A stretch of DNA of 64,000 nucleotides from CAVXSP01 sp963724645 (GTDB taxonomy: Bacteria; Acidobacteriota; Vicinamibacteria; Vicinamibacterales; SCN-69-37). Shown in pieces: positions 1-12,608 of the stretch (positions within the stretch are counted from its first letter, which is position 1; every line of letters begins with the position of its first letter). The stretch lies in contig CAVRVJ010000007.1 in NCBI GenBank assembly GCA_963724645.1, positions 1 to 64,000 of the forward strand, in the 5' to 3' direction. The notes beneath the pieces were generated by a model. That model was not told the DNA's origin. It searched no databases and saw only the letters and a list, made by a program, of their open reading frames with translations. The translations under genes and the position numbers were made by a program.

Positions 1-542
1 ACGAGTGCAGCGCGCCGCGGCCACGCTCCGCTTCACCGGCAGCCGCTACGCTGTTCAAGTGGCAATTAGATCCTTTCGGCGTCGAACGACTCGATACGGC
101 ACTGCTCGACGAATCAAGGCGTCTTGGTACCCCTACCGCCGCATCGGTCACGACCTGGAGGTCGTTCCCGCCCACTACGTCCCGCTCGACATCGACCATG
201 AGCGTCTACGTCATGCAAGGCTACATCACGGCCCATGTCAAGGCGGCGGTCCTCGAGTCCTGGGGGGGGAGTCCTCCAACGGCCGGCTCGGATTCTTCCA
301 TCCGGACAACCTGACATTCGGAACGGCGATCGTCTCAGTGCCCTCGCTGCAGCGGTGCAGGCGGTTGACGGGGTCGAGCGGTGAACCTGGTCAAGCCCTC
401 GAACGCTGTCACGGACACGACATTAGAAATCGAGGCGGCATGCTGTGGAATCGGCCGGCTGCGAATCGCCCGGCTGGACAACTCGACTCCAGACCATCCC
501 GAAAACGGCAGGCTCAGGCTCACGATGCGAGGTGGACGATGA
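1..542 (+). CDS. C-terminal part of a baseplate assembly protein (eCIS/phage-tail type), frameshifted
   Basis: Partial gene entering from the left edge. Read across frames, it gives IGHDLEVVPAHYVPLDI, then GYITAHVKAAVLE, FFHPDNLTFGTAI, a VDGV segment and a tail ending ENGRLRLTMRGGR followed by TGA at 540-542. This order matches my recollection of the C-terminus of large baseplate J-like assembly proteins of contractile tail-like systems. At least three indels separate the pieces, so no single frame spans it. Its stop overlaps the ATG of the next gene (ATGA at 539-542), which supports one operon with the second baseplate gene. Family assignment is by remembered motif pattern, not by a search. 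Full length and N-terminus are outside the window. Confidence 0.6.
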
Positions 543-3500
543 ACTCGGCCGTGCGGATGCTGTGACGGAAACGGCCGTTGACGCCCGCCGATCGTGCGAA
601 TGCGGCCGGTCTCGCGGCAATCAGCTACCGCGTCGGGACGCACGGAACGTTCCTCGCCACGATGAAGGCGCGGCTTTCGAAATGGGCCTCGAACGGCCTT
701 CCTAGGATCGATGCCTCGACGCGGTCAAGGTTTTCCGTTGTTCGATTTGCGCACGCGCGAGCGGGACGATCTGATCGCCGTGCTGGACGCCTGGGCCATG
801 GTCGCGGACATCCTCACGTTCTATCAGGAGCGTTCGCGAACGAAGGATACCTCCGGACCGCCACCGAGCGTCGCTCCGTGATCGAGCTCGCTCGGCTGAT
901 CGGCTATGCGCTGCGGCCCGGCGTCGCCTCGAGCGTGTACCTCGCCTACACGCTCGACACCGACCGATCCGAGAGACAAGCCCCCGGCGACGGCCTTGGT
1001 CGATGTTCCGACCCGCAGCCGGGCGCAGACATTCCCGGGCCCGGGAGAGCTTCCCAGTCGTTTGAAACGTCCGAGCTCCTCGCGGCGCAAGACACCTGGA
1101 ACAATCTCAAGCCCCGACTGAAGCAGCCCGCACAGGATGCTGCCGACGACACATCGTCTATCGTCAAAGGCATGTCGACGAATCTCAAGCCGAACGATCG
1201 CCTGCTGATCGATTTCGGCTCAGCTAAGAGTCGCCGGCGTCCTCACGGTGGAACCGGACGACGCGCGGATCGAACGAAGCTGACGCTCGACGGCTTGAGC
1301 GCCCCACAAAGAAGAGACCGTCAACAAACTCTCCTCATCGAGCCACGCTCACGCTGCTCGATCCGCTCATCGGCCCACCGCGGCCAGCCAACCGGCCAAC
1401 CCTGCGGCTCCCGCCAGCCTGAGCACCGCATTTCGCCAACATCGGACCTCGTTCCCGGCGCGACCACCGGCGTTTCCGGTCACGAGGTGACCGAGGATCA
1501 GCTCTACAAGGCGATGGAGAACGCGCGAGATTTCACACCGCGGCAGCCGGTCGCAGTCCATGCGTTCCGCGCGCCGGCCCTCGGCGTTCGGCCACAACGC
1601 GCCGAAGAAGCCGGTCTTCGGCCCGAACAATCAGGATGAAGAGATCCCGATCGAGTGGTCGCTGAGCCGCGTGGTTCCGCAGCGGCGTCGAGAAGTTCGA
1701 CTTGGGCATCCAGGTCCGCAAGGTTGTGGCCAATGCCCCCGGCGTCGCGAACGTCGGGCCGACGACCTGGTTCGTGCACACGTCGATCACATTCGATAAG
1801 GGGAAGGCGGTCGAGACCGTGTCCGTTCGGTCGGGCGAGACCTCTACCATCGATCTGCCTGACGCGGGCGACCAGGTTGAAGTCACGTTCACCGAGATGG
1901 CCAACTCGATCCCGCCATTCAGGCTCAAATACGCGTTTCGGAAGCGCTCTCGTTCGCGATCGGACCAAGGAGGCCGAGCGGGGTGGCCGACACGCAGCCC
2001 GGCGTCGAGATTGTGACCGAGGGCACCAACCCGACCACCGATACCGTGCTCCAGTCTGGTCCTGCATTCGGCATTTCTCCTGAACCTTGACACCGCCAAC
2101 GTCACCCCAACCGGCGATTTTCATGCCTTCCGCGTCGAGGGAACGGCGACGACGGCCTCGGCGATTCAGCAGACGGAGGCACAGGACAAGATTTCGCTCG
2201 ACAACGTGTACGAGAGAATCGTTCCGGGCAGCTGGATTCTGATCGAACGTCCGCCCCAGCCCGTGGTGGCGCCGCCAGTGGGTCCCGCTGGCGCCGTCTC
2301 CGGATCGCACGATCATCACCCGCGTCGTCGACGCGCGGGACCGGTCGCGCGCCGACTACGGCGTCAGCGGCAAGGTCACGGAGATCGCGCTCAAGGCGGC
2401 CCCGGCCGCGGCGTGGATTGATCCGGCGAAGGACGATTGGCCGATGTACGCGAGGTGGCGATCTTTGCGCAGAGCGAGGAGCTGACCCTCGCCGACGCGC
2501 CGATCGACGGACCTGTTCACGGGACACGCATCGAGCTCGACGGACTCTATCCCGGACTCGACGCCGGCCGGTGGATCATCGTGTCGGGAGCGTCACGACA
2601 TCAACGTGCCGGCCGCCGAGCTCGTCATGCTGGCCGGCTCGGAGCAGACGACAAGGTCCGACGTCCCCGGCGACCGCATCCACACGTTCCTCGACCTCGC
2701 GAGCGGCCTCAGCCACAGCTACACGCCCGCGAGCGTGACCATCTACGGCAACGTGGTGCACGCGACGCACGGGGAAACCCGCGGCGAAGTCCTCGGCAGT
2801 GGCGATTCCAGCCGGCCGCTTCAGGAATTCCAGCTCAAACAGTTTCCGCTGACCCAGATTGCCGCGCCGACGCCGAGCGGCATCGAATCGACGCTGCATG
2901 TCCGGGTCAACGATATTCTCTGGACCAGGCGCCGAACCTGGCGGCGCTCGGGCCCAACGACCGTGCCTATCTCACTCGGACGAGCGAGGATTCGAAGACG
3001 ACTGTGGTGTTTGGCAACGGCGTTCGCGGCGCGCGCGTGCCTTCGGGCGTGGAGAACATCAAGGCGGTGTATCGCACGGGGATCGGCAAGACAGGGAACG
3101 TGGCGGCCGAGCAAATCTCGCTGCTCGACGAAGCCGCTCGGCGTCAAGGGGGTGGTCAATCCGATGCCCGCGACCGGCGGCGCGGATCCCGATTCGCTCG
3201 AGGCACCCGCCGCAACGCGCCGCTGACCGTGACCGCGCTGGATCGCCTCGTGTCCGTGCAGGATTACGCCGACTTCGCACGGACATTCGCGGGCATCGGC
3301 AGAGGCCAGCGCCGTGCGACTCTCGGACGGCCGCACGCAGCTCGTGCACCTGACGATCGCGGGCACAGGCGACATCGCAGTCGACCCCAGCTCGGACCTC
3401 TATCAGAACCTGGTCGATCGCGCTCCAGTCGTTCGGCGATCCATCCAGCCGGTGCAGGTCTGCTCGCGCCGGGTGAAGCTGTGGTCATCAACGCCGGTGT

Positions 3501-3888
3501 GCGCATCAATCCGGAGTTCGCGTGGGAATCGGTCGAGCCGAGATCCGTGCGGCACTGCTGGCGGGCTTCGACGTCGAGGCGCGCGATCTCGGTCAGCCGG
3601 CATTTCTCAGCGAGGCGTCGCGATGATGCAGGCGGTGGAAGGCGTCGCTTCAGTCGATCCGCAGGTCTTGACAGCGGTGGCGGAGGACACGACAGCCGCG
3701 CAGCTGCTGCAGCTTGCGACGACGTTGACGGTGCGTCCGTTCGTGGCGGCGGAGACCCGCTCTGGATCCCGGCCGCCGGCACCGAGAACCCGTCGGCGCA
3801 TCCGGCCGGCGGACCTGGTGTTCCTGACGCCGGATCTGCCAGCAACGCTGATTCTCACGGAGATCGGAGGGTGGCGTGCCCTGTCTGA
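539..3888 (+). CDS. Putative baseplate assembly protein (TIGR02243-like), many frameshifts
   Basis: About 1,110 residues if repaired, the usual size of this family, which forms the wedge of the baseplate in contractile injection particles. Diagnostic blocks occur in the right order although in different frames: AISYRVGTHGTFLATMKARL, LDAWAMVADILTFYQER, NEGYLRTATERRSVIELARL and GYALRPGVASSVYLAYTL in the first kilobase. These are followed by APIDGPVHGTRIELDGLYPG, VVFGNGVRGARVPSGVENI, GIGKTGNVAAEQISLLDEA, APLTVTALDRLVSVQDYADF and a terminal FLTPDLPATLILTEIGG. The ATG overlaps the previous stop, and the end overlaps the next gene's GTG at 3876. I count roughly ten or more indels. These are either assembly errors or decay; the conserved blocks between them look well kept, which favours sequencing error. 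Confidence 0.75.
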
Positions 3889-5981
3889 CGCAAGATCCCG
3901 ATCGCCTCTACGAACTCGTGCCGGTCGTCTACCGGCTGCGCGATGCAGACCAGGGCTAGCCGCTGAAGGCGTTGCTGCAGCGTCATCGCCGAGCAGGTGA
4001 ACCTCGTGGAGCCGACATCGCCGCGCTCTACGACAACTGGTTCATCGAAACGTGCGACGATTGGGTGGTCCCGTACATCGGCAGCCTGATCGGCTACCGG
4101 CCGTGCACGACGCGGCGAGCCGCACTGCCGACGGCGCCACGGCGACGGCCGTCCGCAATCGCATCCTGTTCCCGCGCGCGAAGTGGCGAACACCATGCTG
4201 TTTCGGCGGCGCAAAGGCACGCTGGCGGCGCTCCAGGATGTCGCGACCGCGACGTCGGGTTGGCCGGCGCGCGTGGTCGAAATCGGTCGGCGGCTCGGCT
4301 TCACGCAGAACATCGGGTATCTGCATCCCGCGCGCGGGCGCACCATCGACCTGCGCGAGGGCGCCGTCCTCGATGAACTTCAAACGGCCTTCAACACGGC
4401 CGCGCGAACGATCGATGTACGCCGGGGCGGGTGGACGGCGGTGGACGTGCGCGCCTACGTCTGGCGTCGTGCCCGTATCGATTACCGAAACGCCGGCCTA
4501 CTGCTACGAGGAGGCGAGCCCGAACAGTTTCCTGTTCAGCCCGCTGGGCATCGACACGCCGCTGTTCACGCGGCCGCAGCCAACCACCGGCATCCCGGGA
4601 GCGCTCAACCTGCCCACACCGATCACGAGGCGCAGCCTGACCAACGCCATCGCGCGGCTACTACGGAGAGGGTAAAAGCTTCGCAGATCTGGCACGGGAC
4701 GCCGCTGCAGCCCGTGCCGCCCGACACATCGTCCCGCCGATCTGACGGACTGGACTATCGCCCGCTGCCGGGACAAGTGGCCGTCGATCCGGAGTTGGGC
4801 CGCATCGCCTTCCCGCCCACGGCTCGCCAAAGAGGGCGTGTGGGTGTCGTATCACTACGCGCTTCAGCGCGGACATGGGCGGCGGCGAATACGAGCGCGA
4901 GCGCCGGCAGCCCGGCGGCACCGTCGTGTATCGCGTGGGCGACGGCGAAGCGTTACACACGCATCGGCGATGCGCTCGCGCGTGGCGGACGGAGCAGACC
5001 GCCGGCGGCAGCCATCGAGATGAGCGACAGCGGCGTCCATGTCGAGCCGATCCGGATCATCGCTGGGCGCCGGCCAACAGCTCGTAGCTCCGCGCCGCGC
5101 AACGGCGCGCGGCCGGTGATTCGGATGCTCGACTGGCAGAACGCGCTGCCCGAAGCCTGTCCGTTTACGGCGAGGCGCGGCGGCTGGTTCGCGCTGGACG
5201 GCATCGTGGTCGTCGGCCGGGGCGTGCAGCTGTGACGGCGAGATGGCGGGCGCCGTGATCCGGCACTGCACGCTGGTGCCCGGCTGGGGTCTCAACTGCG
5301 ACTGCGAGCCGAAGCGACCCAACGAACCCAGTATCGAGCTGGTCAAGACCAGCTGCCCGCATCGATCATCGACAAGCATCATCGGTTCCATCCAGGTGGC
5401 TGCCGACGAGGTGAGACGCGACCCGGTCGAGATCAGCATCACCGACAGCATCGTCGATGCCACGAGCCACGAGCGCACGGCCATCGGCGCGGCGAACGCC
5501 CCTCGCCTCGCCCGCCTCACGATCGCGCGCTGCACCGTCTTCGGCCAGATCAGGTCCACGCCATCGAGCTCGCCGAGAACACCATCTTCATGGGCTCCGT
5601 CCGGGTGGCCCGCCGCCAGCTGGCTGCGTGCGCTTCTGCTATGTCACCCCGGTGTCGCGCACGCCGCGTCGTTACGACTGCCAGCCCGATCTCGCGCGGC
5701 CGCGGTCGACGACTGGTCCTCACGAGCCGCTGGACACGGCCCGCGGCGAAGGCGCTCGAGGAGCGGCGCGTGCGGCCGCAATTCAACAGCACGCGCTACG
5801 GCACGCCGGCTTACGGCCAGCTGGCCGCGGCGCGCCGACGAGATCACGCGCGGCGCCGACGACGAGTCCGAGATGGGCGCGTTTCACGATCTGTTTCAGC
5901 CGCAGCGGGCGGCGAACCTGCGCGCGCGGCTCGACGAGTTCACACCGGCCGGCATCGAGCCGGATCATGTTCGCGAACTAG
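3876..5981 (+). CDS. Tail/baseplate-periphery protein of eCIS-type loci (TIGR02242-like), frameshifted
   Basis: Starts at a GTG inside the end of the baseplate gene. The opening reads DPDRLYELVPVVYRLRDADQ, then PLKALLQ and DIAALYDNWFIETCDDWVVP with YIGSLIGYRP, the typical N-terminus of the tail protein that follows TIGR02243 genes. Later blocks include HPARGRTIDLREGA, FLFSPLGIDTPLFTRPQP, AVDPELGRIAFPP and VWVSYHYA. A repetitive half follows (EISITDSIVDA, LTIARCTVFG) that could form a beta-helix, as in surface or fibre-like proteins. An in-frame TAG at 3957-3959 sits where I would expect a tyrosine codon, and several indels follow. It probably sits at the baseplate rim or carries target-contacting parts; that role is inference from position. 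Confidence 0.65.
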
Positions 5982-5988
5982 GAGCCAC

Positions 5989-7312
5989 ATGAAGGGCGAC
6001 TTCAAGGGCGACCTCACTCGCGACACGTTCGACCCCGAAGCACTTCAGCCGCGTGCTGATGCAGCAGGGGCGCGTGCAGCTCGATGCCGACTGGAACGAG
6101 CAGACCGCATCCTCCTGCACTGCGCTGGCGAGCATGCCACGGGATCTTATCCGGGCCGTATCGGCGCCCGCCCTGCGGGCGCCGATGCGGCATTACAGCT
6201 GGCCGCGACGCCGAACGGCCTACTTCCTGATCGGTGCCGGCCGCTACTACGTCGACGGCGTGCTGTGTCGAGAACGATCAACGGTGACTGTCAGAGACTA
6301 CCGGATTCGGCAGCCGCCAATACCCTGCGCCTGACGGCACTCTAAGGCCCGGACGATGACGTATTCTGGCTCTACCTCGACGTCTGGGAGCGGCACGTCA
6401 CCTCCCTCGAGGATCCGAGAGCATCCGTGAGACGGCCCTCGGCGGGCCGGACACGGCGACTCGGGCGCCAGGTGGTTGGCTGGCGACGGTTCCCTGCGTC
6501 GGACAATCAACCCGTTCAGCGGCGAGCCCCCTTGCGAGAACGTGCAGCAAACCATATCGGCGATCTCTCACCTGCTCGGGACCGGGCGGCAACGAGCCGC
6601 CCGCCTGATCAAGGGCACCAGCGATCAGGATAATCTGCGTCACTCCCTCCGGACTCGCCGGTATCCGGGGCCCTCAAAACCAGCTCTATCGCGTCGAGAT
6701 TCATCAAGGGGGCGAACGCTGCCCGCGCAGGCCACGTTCAAGTGGTCGCGGGAGAATGGCTCGGTCGTCTTCCCCGTGGCGTCGGCGAAGGGTCAGGTCT
6801 TCGAGCTCGAACGTCTGGGCGGCGACTCCACCCTTGGCCTGAGTCTCGGCGACTGGGTCGAATTCGTCGACGACGAGCGGAGCGGAGAGAGTCGGACCGA
6901 GCCGCTCCTCCAGGTCACGCTCGTCGAGCCGGTGAAGATGGAGGTCACGGTGCAAGGGAGCGTCGCGTCAGTCGATCCGGCGAGGCATCCCTATCTGCGC
7001 CGCTGGGACCAGCAAGGAGCGGAGGAAAGGCAGCCTCACGCTGCACCAGGGCGCTGCGCTGGTGGTGGAGAACACCTGGCTCTCGATCGAGGACGGGATC
7101 CAAGTCCGTTTCGAGCCGGCGAAGGACGACAACGTGTATCGCACGGGCAATTTCTGGTGCATTCCCGCCCGGACCGCCGACGAGGGAACGATCTCGTGGC
7201 CGGGCGCGGTGCCCCCAATGGCATGACCCATCACGATGCCCCGCTGGGCATCATGGTGTTCAGCGCAGGCGGCCAGTTCGATTTCCTGTTCAATTGCGTG
7301 ATGACGTTTTAG
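5989..7312 (+). CDS. DUF6519 tail-associated protein, frameshifted
   Basis: The ATG at 5989 follows an AGGAG sequence (5980-5984) at good spacing. The protein begins MKGDF and continues, after an indel, with RDTFDP, HFSRVLMQQGRVQLDADWNE and later YYVDGVLC, YLDVWERHVTSLEDP and the C-terminal ATFKWSRENGSVVFPV with LSLGDWVEFVDDE. These are the hallmarks I remember of DUF6519 proteins, which are encoded beside baseplate and DUF4157 genes in contractile-tail-like clusters. The molecular role is not known; a structural or fibre-base role is a guess. About 440 residues when repaired. Roughly four indels break the frame, with the last 280 codons (from 6476) intact up to the TAG. Confidence 0.65.
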
Positions 7313-7384
7313 CCGCTGCGTTCGGCATATGTGTGTTGACGCTCGATCCGAGTCGATCACGAAGAGGACCGCGAGGGACTCATC

Positions 7385-8709
7385 ATGCGTATTTGCCCGG
7401 AATGTCACACAGAGAACGACGACCAGGCGCGTGACTGCCGACACTGTCGGAGAGTGCTCTCCAGCGCGATCAATCGCGACGATGTCTCTGTCCAACCGGC
7501 ATCGGTCGGGCCGATTCCGATGGCGCTGCGCGCGCAGGTTGGACGGCTACTCGATCGCGAGGTGATGGCCGACGAGTCGATTGTGCACGTGCTTGCCGAC
7601 CTGGCGTCTCGCGCGAGCGTCGTGGCCGAGCGGGGTATCTTGCCAGCGCCGTCGTCGGTTCCCACCCCGAGCTCGCCGATCCGATGCCTGGGGGCCTCGT
7701 CGCCCACGCAAGGTCCTTGACGGACCTCGCCGCGCTGAGTGACGACACGCGGCGCAGGGTCGAAGCAATCATCGGACGGCCGATCGCTCGGGTGGTTCCT
7801 GTGGCATTCGATCTCGGCAACAATGGCGGCGCACGTCGCGGACGCCCAGACCGTTGCCTCAGCGCCTGCGCCACATCGGGGGCTGCACGAGGAGGTTGAG
7901 CTGGTGCTGGGGCGCACGGTCGGCGCAGCCGCAGCCCCGCGAGGTAATTGAGGAGATGGCGAACAGGATTCGCGGGCGCAACCGCCTGAACCCGCCGCAA
8001 GCGTCGCCCACCGGCGTCGCCTTCCCGAGCCCGGTCGGGAAGATCCTCAACGTCGTCCCTGAGAAGTTCAAATGGATCGCGACTCTGGTGCTGCCGCTGA
8101 TCATCGGTGGCGGCTCAGGTTTCATGCTCACGCCCAGCAACAAGGAGCCGCTGGCTCACGCGCAGGCGGCAGCGACCCAGGGACAGGATCAGGCGAGCAA
8201 GTCGAGCGCGGAGCTTGCGGCCAAGGCCGCCGAGGTCGCGCATCTCACCACGGACAATATCGGACTGCGCGCCAATCTGAGCGGCCAGGCGAAGGCGCTC
8301 GACACACAGCTCGAAGCGGCTCATCGCGCGAACGCGACGCTGGAGCAAGCGAACGCGAAGCTGGATCAAAACGTCAAGGACCTGACGCAGAACGTGAAAA
8401 GCCTGCAGCAGAATCTGGCCACGACAAAGAACACCGCCGATGCGCTGCGCCCGTTTGCCAGCCGCGGTTTCGTGGAGTGGAAGGGCTATGGCGGCCAGGT
8501 GACGTTCACGCCATGCCAGCCGCGGCAGCATCATAGACGGCGCCTTCCCCGCCCGCGGCTGCGTGATCGTGGACGTGGTCGGCTCCGAAGTCGATCAGCC
8601 CGAGTCGCTGCGGGGCAAAGGGAAGGATCTGGCGAACTTCGCGATGCAGATCAAAGGGCGGCAGAACGACAGTGAAAAGAGGGTGCTGCTCTTGTGGAAG
8701 GCGCGGTAG
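7385..8709 (+). CDS. Zinc-ribbon, membrane-anchored coiled-coil protein of the eCIS locus, frameshifted
   Basis: Starts MRICPECHTENDDQARDCRH, a CxxC...CxxC zinc ribbon of the double-zinc-ribbon type. A middle part (LVAHARSLTDLAALSDDTRR, then GRPIARVVPVAFDLG) lies in other frames. From 7955 one long frame carries a single hydrophobic segment (WIATLVLPLIIGGGSGFML, about 8073-8130) and then a long heptad-like coiled coil rich in Ala, Gln, Leu and Asn (about 8200-8440). The end, once shifted, reads GCVIVDVVGSEVDQP and stops at 8707-8709, touching the next ATG. It could be two genes (7385-7700 and 7955-8709), but the ATG at 7955 has no usable ribosome site, so I favour one gene. I do not recognise the family; its place between tail genes and the effector suggests loading or anchoring. 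Confidence 0.5.
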
Positions 8710-11700
8710 ATGAATCGACAGGCCAGCGTTCAGCTGCGGCGCCCGCCAGGCGCCGGCACCCTGGCTGTTCAGCGGACGTGTGCCTGCGGCCGTCACACCT
8801 CGACATCTGCCCCCTGTGAATCGTGTCAGGAACGCGCGCGTTCTTCCCGCTCGGACGACGACGTGTCGAATCCACGCGTCGGCCACGACTTCAGTCAGGT
8901 GCCGACGAAAGCGACGCCGAAGGTTCAGACGAAGTTCGCGGTCAGCACGCCCGGCGACACGTTCGAACAGGAAGCGGACGCAATCGCGGAGCAGGTCGTC
9001 CGCATGCCGGCGCCAGGCTCTTCGCGGGTGCAGCAACAGACCGGGAAGCCGACGCTGCAGCGGCAGGAGGCCGAGCGACCGCGCGATCAGCCGACGGCGT
9101 TTCCGGGCCAGGAACAGGCGCCACAAGGGCAGGCCAAGGAGGACGAGGTCAGGAAGAAGCTGGGGAGGGGCGGACTCAAAGGCGCCGGCGAGCTGGCGAC
9201 ATTCCTGTGGGAGCAGTTCTCCAACTCCGAGGAAGGCAAGCGCATTCTCGCCGCGAACGAGCGCGACCTCAAGCCGATCCTCAAGTTCTTCGAGGACTTT
9301 GCCGGCACGATTGCCGGGAAGCTCGTGCTCGGCGGCGCCGCGGCGGGAGCGGCGGCAGGCACATTCGCCGGCGCACTTTCTGCGCGCGATGCTCCCGGCG
9401 CTGACCCGGATCTCTCCCCTTCGACAGGAGGCCCCGTGCCGCGCGCGCCGAAGGACGAACAGCTCTTCGGCCTCGAACTGAACTGGAACTTCGTCACCAC
9501 GCCGACCGGCATCACGCTCAAGACGCCGTGGCGTTCACCGAAGATTCCGCTCGGCTCCAAACCGCCAGCCGCCGCCCCTCGGCCCGCGCCGCCGGTGATG
9601 TTCAAGTCGATGCCGAAGACGCCGCAGGATTGCACCGTCGCCGACCCGGGCGGTGATCAAGGTGAAGCCGACAGCCGGAGCGCCTTCATCTTCTGGTGGC
9701 TGACGCAGAACCGGCAGATGGCGGAAAAGCGGCACCAGGAGTGGCTCGCCAATTCCACGCCGCACGCGCCGCCGAAATTCGCGCCATCCGCTCTCAAGCC
9801 GCTGTTCAAACGCGACCTCGGCGCCAACGCGGCTTTCGATCCCGAAGTCATCGACGCGGGCCTGCGCTCGCCGGGTCGAGCGCTCGACCCAGAAACGCGG
9901 CTTCATGAACCGCGCTTCGGGCAGCGACTTCTCGCAAGTGCGAGTGCACGCGGATGCCGGCGCCGCGCAGTCCGCGCGCGGTGTCAGTGCCCTTGTGTAC
10001 AGGTCGGGCAAGACATCGTGTTCGACTCGGGGCGCTTCTCGCCCGAACGGCCGAGGGACGCCGGTTGCTCGCCCATGAGCTGACACATGCGCTGCAGCAG
10101 TCGGGTGGCGATGGAGTTCGGACCAACCAGGAGGCTCGCGGTCGCGATCTGCCCAGTCGCTCTCCTGTTCAGCAACTCTATGCGCCGACGATGGGCGCAT
10201 GCCAGGCCGCGCCGTGCATCAAAAAGCCCGAAGGAGTGGGAGAGACAGTCGATCTCTATCTCGAGACCGGGCCGTCAGACAAGGTCATCAAGACTGTTAT
10301 CGTGCATCAGTTCTGGGGCATTCTGGGTGTCCGGTGATACTGATCGCAATTTCATCGATCGCGTGGGAACGAAGTGGATCCGCTGGCGCTTCGGCGAATT
10401 GCCGCCCGAGCGCACCAACTCGATCCTCGAATTACTTCGTCACAGCGTGACTTCATCGTTGGTGGACGCGCCGGTCGACTGCAGCTATCGAGTGCAGCTG
10501 AGCCGTGAGCTGTTCGTCGAGATCCGAACTGGTCCGGTGAGCCTGCCCGCGAGCAGGAAGAGAAGAAGAAGCGGCAGCCTCAGAGTCCCAGTGCGGACGA
10601 CAAGGACGCCTCGCCGAAGGGAGAAAAGGAAGAGCCGATCAAGGGCAATCCCGCGGTCCTCACCGATCCGGCACTCGCGCGCCTCTATGTCGCGTTCATC
10701 GGACGCTACGCCGGGGCGAAGGCGAACGTTGCGCCCGGCAAGGGCTTGACGGCCGAAGAGGTCAAGGCGATTACCGACAAGAGCGGCTCTGCGAAGGTGG
10801 TTACGGAGCTGTTCACCCAGGGCGGTGAGTATCGCCCAGGCTGGCGGCAGCGATGTCGCCGGATTTGGCTTGTTGGAAGAGTCACTGCTGACCCAGCGCG
10901 ACCGCGGGAATTTCACGGCTCTCCACAACCTGCTGGAAGGTCTGCGTGAACCCGACGGACTCGGACTCTACAAGCGCGGCACCATCCTCCGCTACTACAA
11001 CGGCTCCGGCGGCGCCATTTTCACCACCATGGGCGGCTACCGCGATCCCGGTACTGCTCGATGGCGCCGCCGAAATCTGCGGTGGCAATTCCTTTGACCG
11101 ACCCTGGGCTGCTGCAGGTTCTCGGCGCCATCAAGAACGTCACGCTGACGATCAGGTCTTGATTTATCAAGCGGCCAAGGGTTACTACGACAATCAAGAT
11201 CTGCTGTGGCCGGTACGTCGTCCGCGACGGCTGGAACTATTGGCCCAAGGTGACCGTCGAGCTGCAGCGGCAGATGCCGGCGCTCGTGGCCTTCCTCGGT
11301 CTTCATCTGGTGGCGAAACTCCTGCAGCGCGCGCAAGATTTGAAGGCCAAAGGCGCCGGTGTCGTTCTCGAGGCGATGGTGAAAGGAGCCGGAAAGGCAT
11401 TCCACTTGACGTTCGCCGCCGAAATGTTTGAGCTGGGGATGACCTGCGGTCTCGAGTTGAGCCGCATTCAGAGGCCAGACGCCAAAAAGGAACTGGATGC
11501 CCTGTCCCAGGAGCATCTGAGCCGGGCAGCCATCATCATGCGGCAGTTTCTCGAGATGGCCATCGTGGCAGGATTGACCGCCGCGGCCGTGGAGGCGGCG
11601 CGTTTGGGGTCGACCATGTATTGGCGGGCCACCGGAGAGCCCGCTCGCTCCCGCTGCTGCCGGCGCCGGCGCGCGCCCGGGTGCGGCAGCGGGCGTCGCG

Positions 11701-12608
11701 CCGGGCGTGGGCGCCACGCCTCGCCCGCCGGTGGCCTTTCCAAAATCTCCCGGTCAGTTGGAAAGCCGCGGCGGCGGTGGCGGAACACGCGACGAGAAAG
11801 CCTCTCCGCGCGACACACAGCGCGGCGACAAGGCGTCCCCGGCGGAAAGAGACCGGCAACTCCTGCGGAAACGAAGAAGCCCGCCGAAGACAAGCGCGGA
11901 AAGCCCGACGAGCACCGGACCGCTCCGGAGACGGAACCACAGGAGCACAGCGGCGAGGTCGAAGAGCCGCTCCCCACCAGCCAAGGGCCCGTGCCAAAGT
12001 GATCCTGGAGCGGCAGATTAAGTCCGCGCAGGACCGCCGAACTCGGTGTCTACCAGGAGATTTACGAGGCGTCAGAGAAAGAGAAAACAGGCGGACGCCG
12101 GACCATCGCCGAGAAGGGAGACCTCGCCAAAGAGAGAGCCGTCCTGGCAGCGGAAGCGAACAAGCAGGCGGAGGCCGAGGAAGCGCTGCAGGCGAGGTAC
12201 GCAGAGTTGAACCTCACGCCGCTTGAGCGCGCGCGAGCCTACTCGATGTCGGGCGAAGCCCGGAGGACTGTAATCGACCGCGCACGCGGACTGGACGAGG
12301 TCTCGCGGAAGCCGCTCGTGGAACCCAGCATCGATCATCTGGTGGCGATTGCTGAAATCGTCGAGATGGATGGATGGAACGACAATAGCCCTGCCAGTCA
12401 GCGGGCAATTCTGAGCGACATCGAGAATCTGACGGCGATGGAAAAAAGGTTCAACAGCTCCAAGGGCGAGCGGCGTTGGGTGGATTGGAAAGCGGGCCGG
12501 ACACACTACGGCGATGTCGCAGTCGAGGCGAAGATCGCGGAAGAGGGCCGGGTCCGCGAATCGCTGAAGAAGAAGGGACAGGCAGGGGCCGGAGCGCATC
12601 GCCGCTGA
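8710..12608 (+). CDS. eCIS core domain (DUF4157) protein with C-terminal HNH-like nuclease, candidate injected toxin; frameshifted
   Basis: Up to about 1,300 residues when repaired. The N-terminus has a small Cys cluster (TCACG...CESCQE), then HDFSQVPTK and STPGDTFEQEADAIAEQVVR, typical of DUF4157 proteins. The DUF4157 core follows at about 9.85-10.1 kb (GSDFSQVRVHADAGAA after repair, DIVFDSGRFSP), with the metallopeptidase-like motif LLAHELTHALQQ (HELTH at 10074-10088). A long middle region of unknown fold has a Lys/Glu/Pro-rich linker near 11.8-12 kb. The last 134 codons (12207-12608) are intact and contain PSIDHLVAIAEIVEM, then ENL and FNSSKGERRW. The D-H, N and N-x-x-K-G pattern resembles HNH-type nucleases of polymorphic toxins. 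DUF4157 marks cargo or cargo-loading proteins of eCIS, so a delivered nuclease is the likely role. That one gene spans the whole stretch is inference; at least ten indels break it. Confidence 0.6.
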
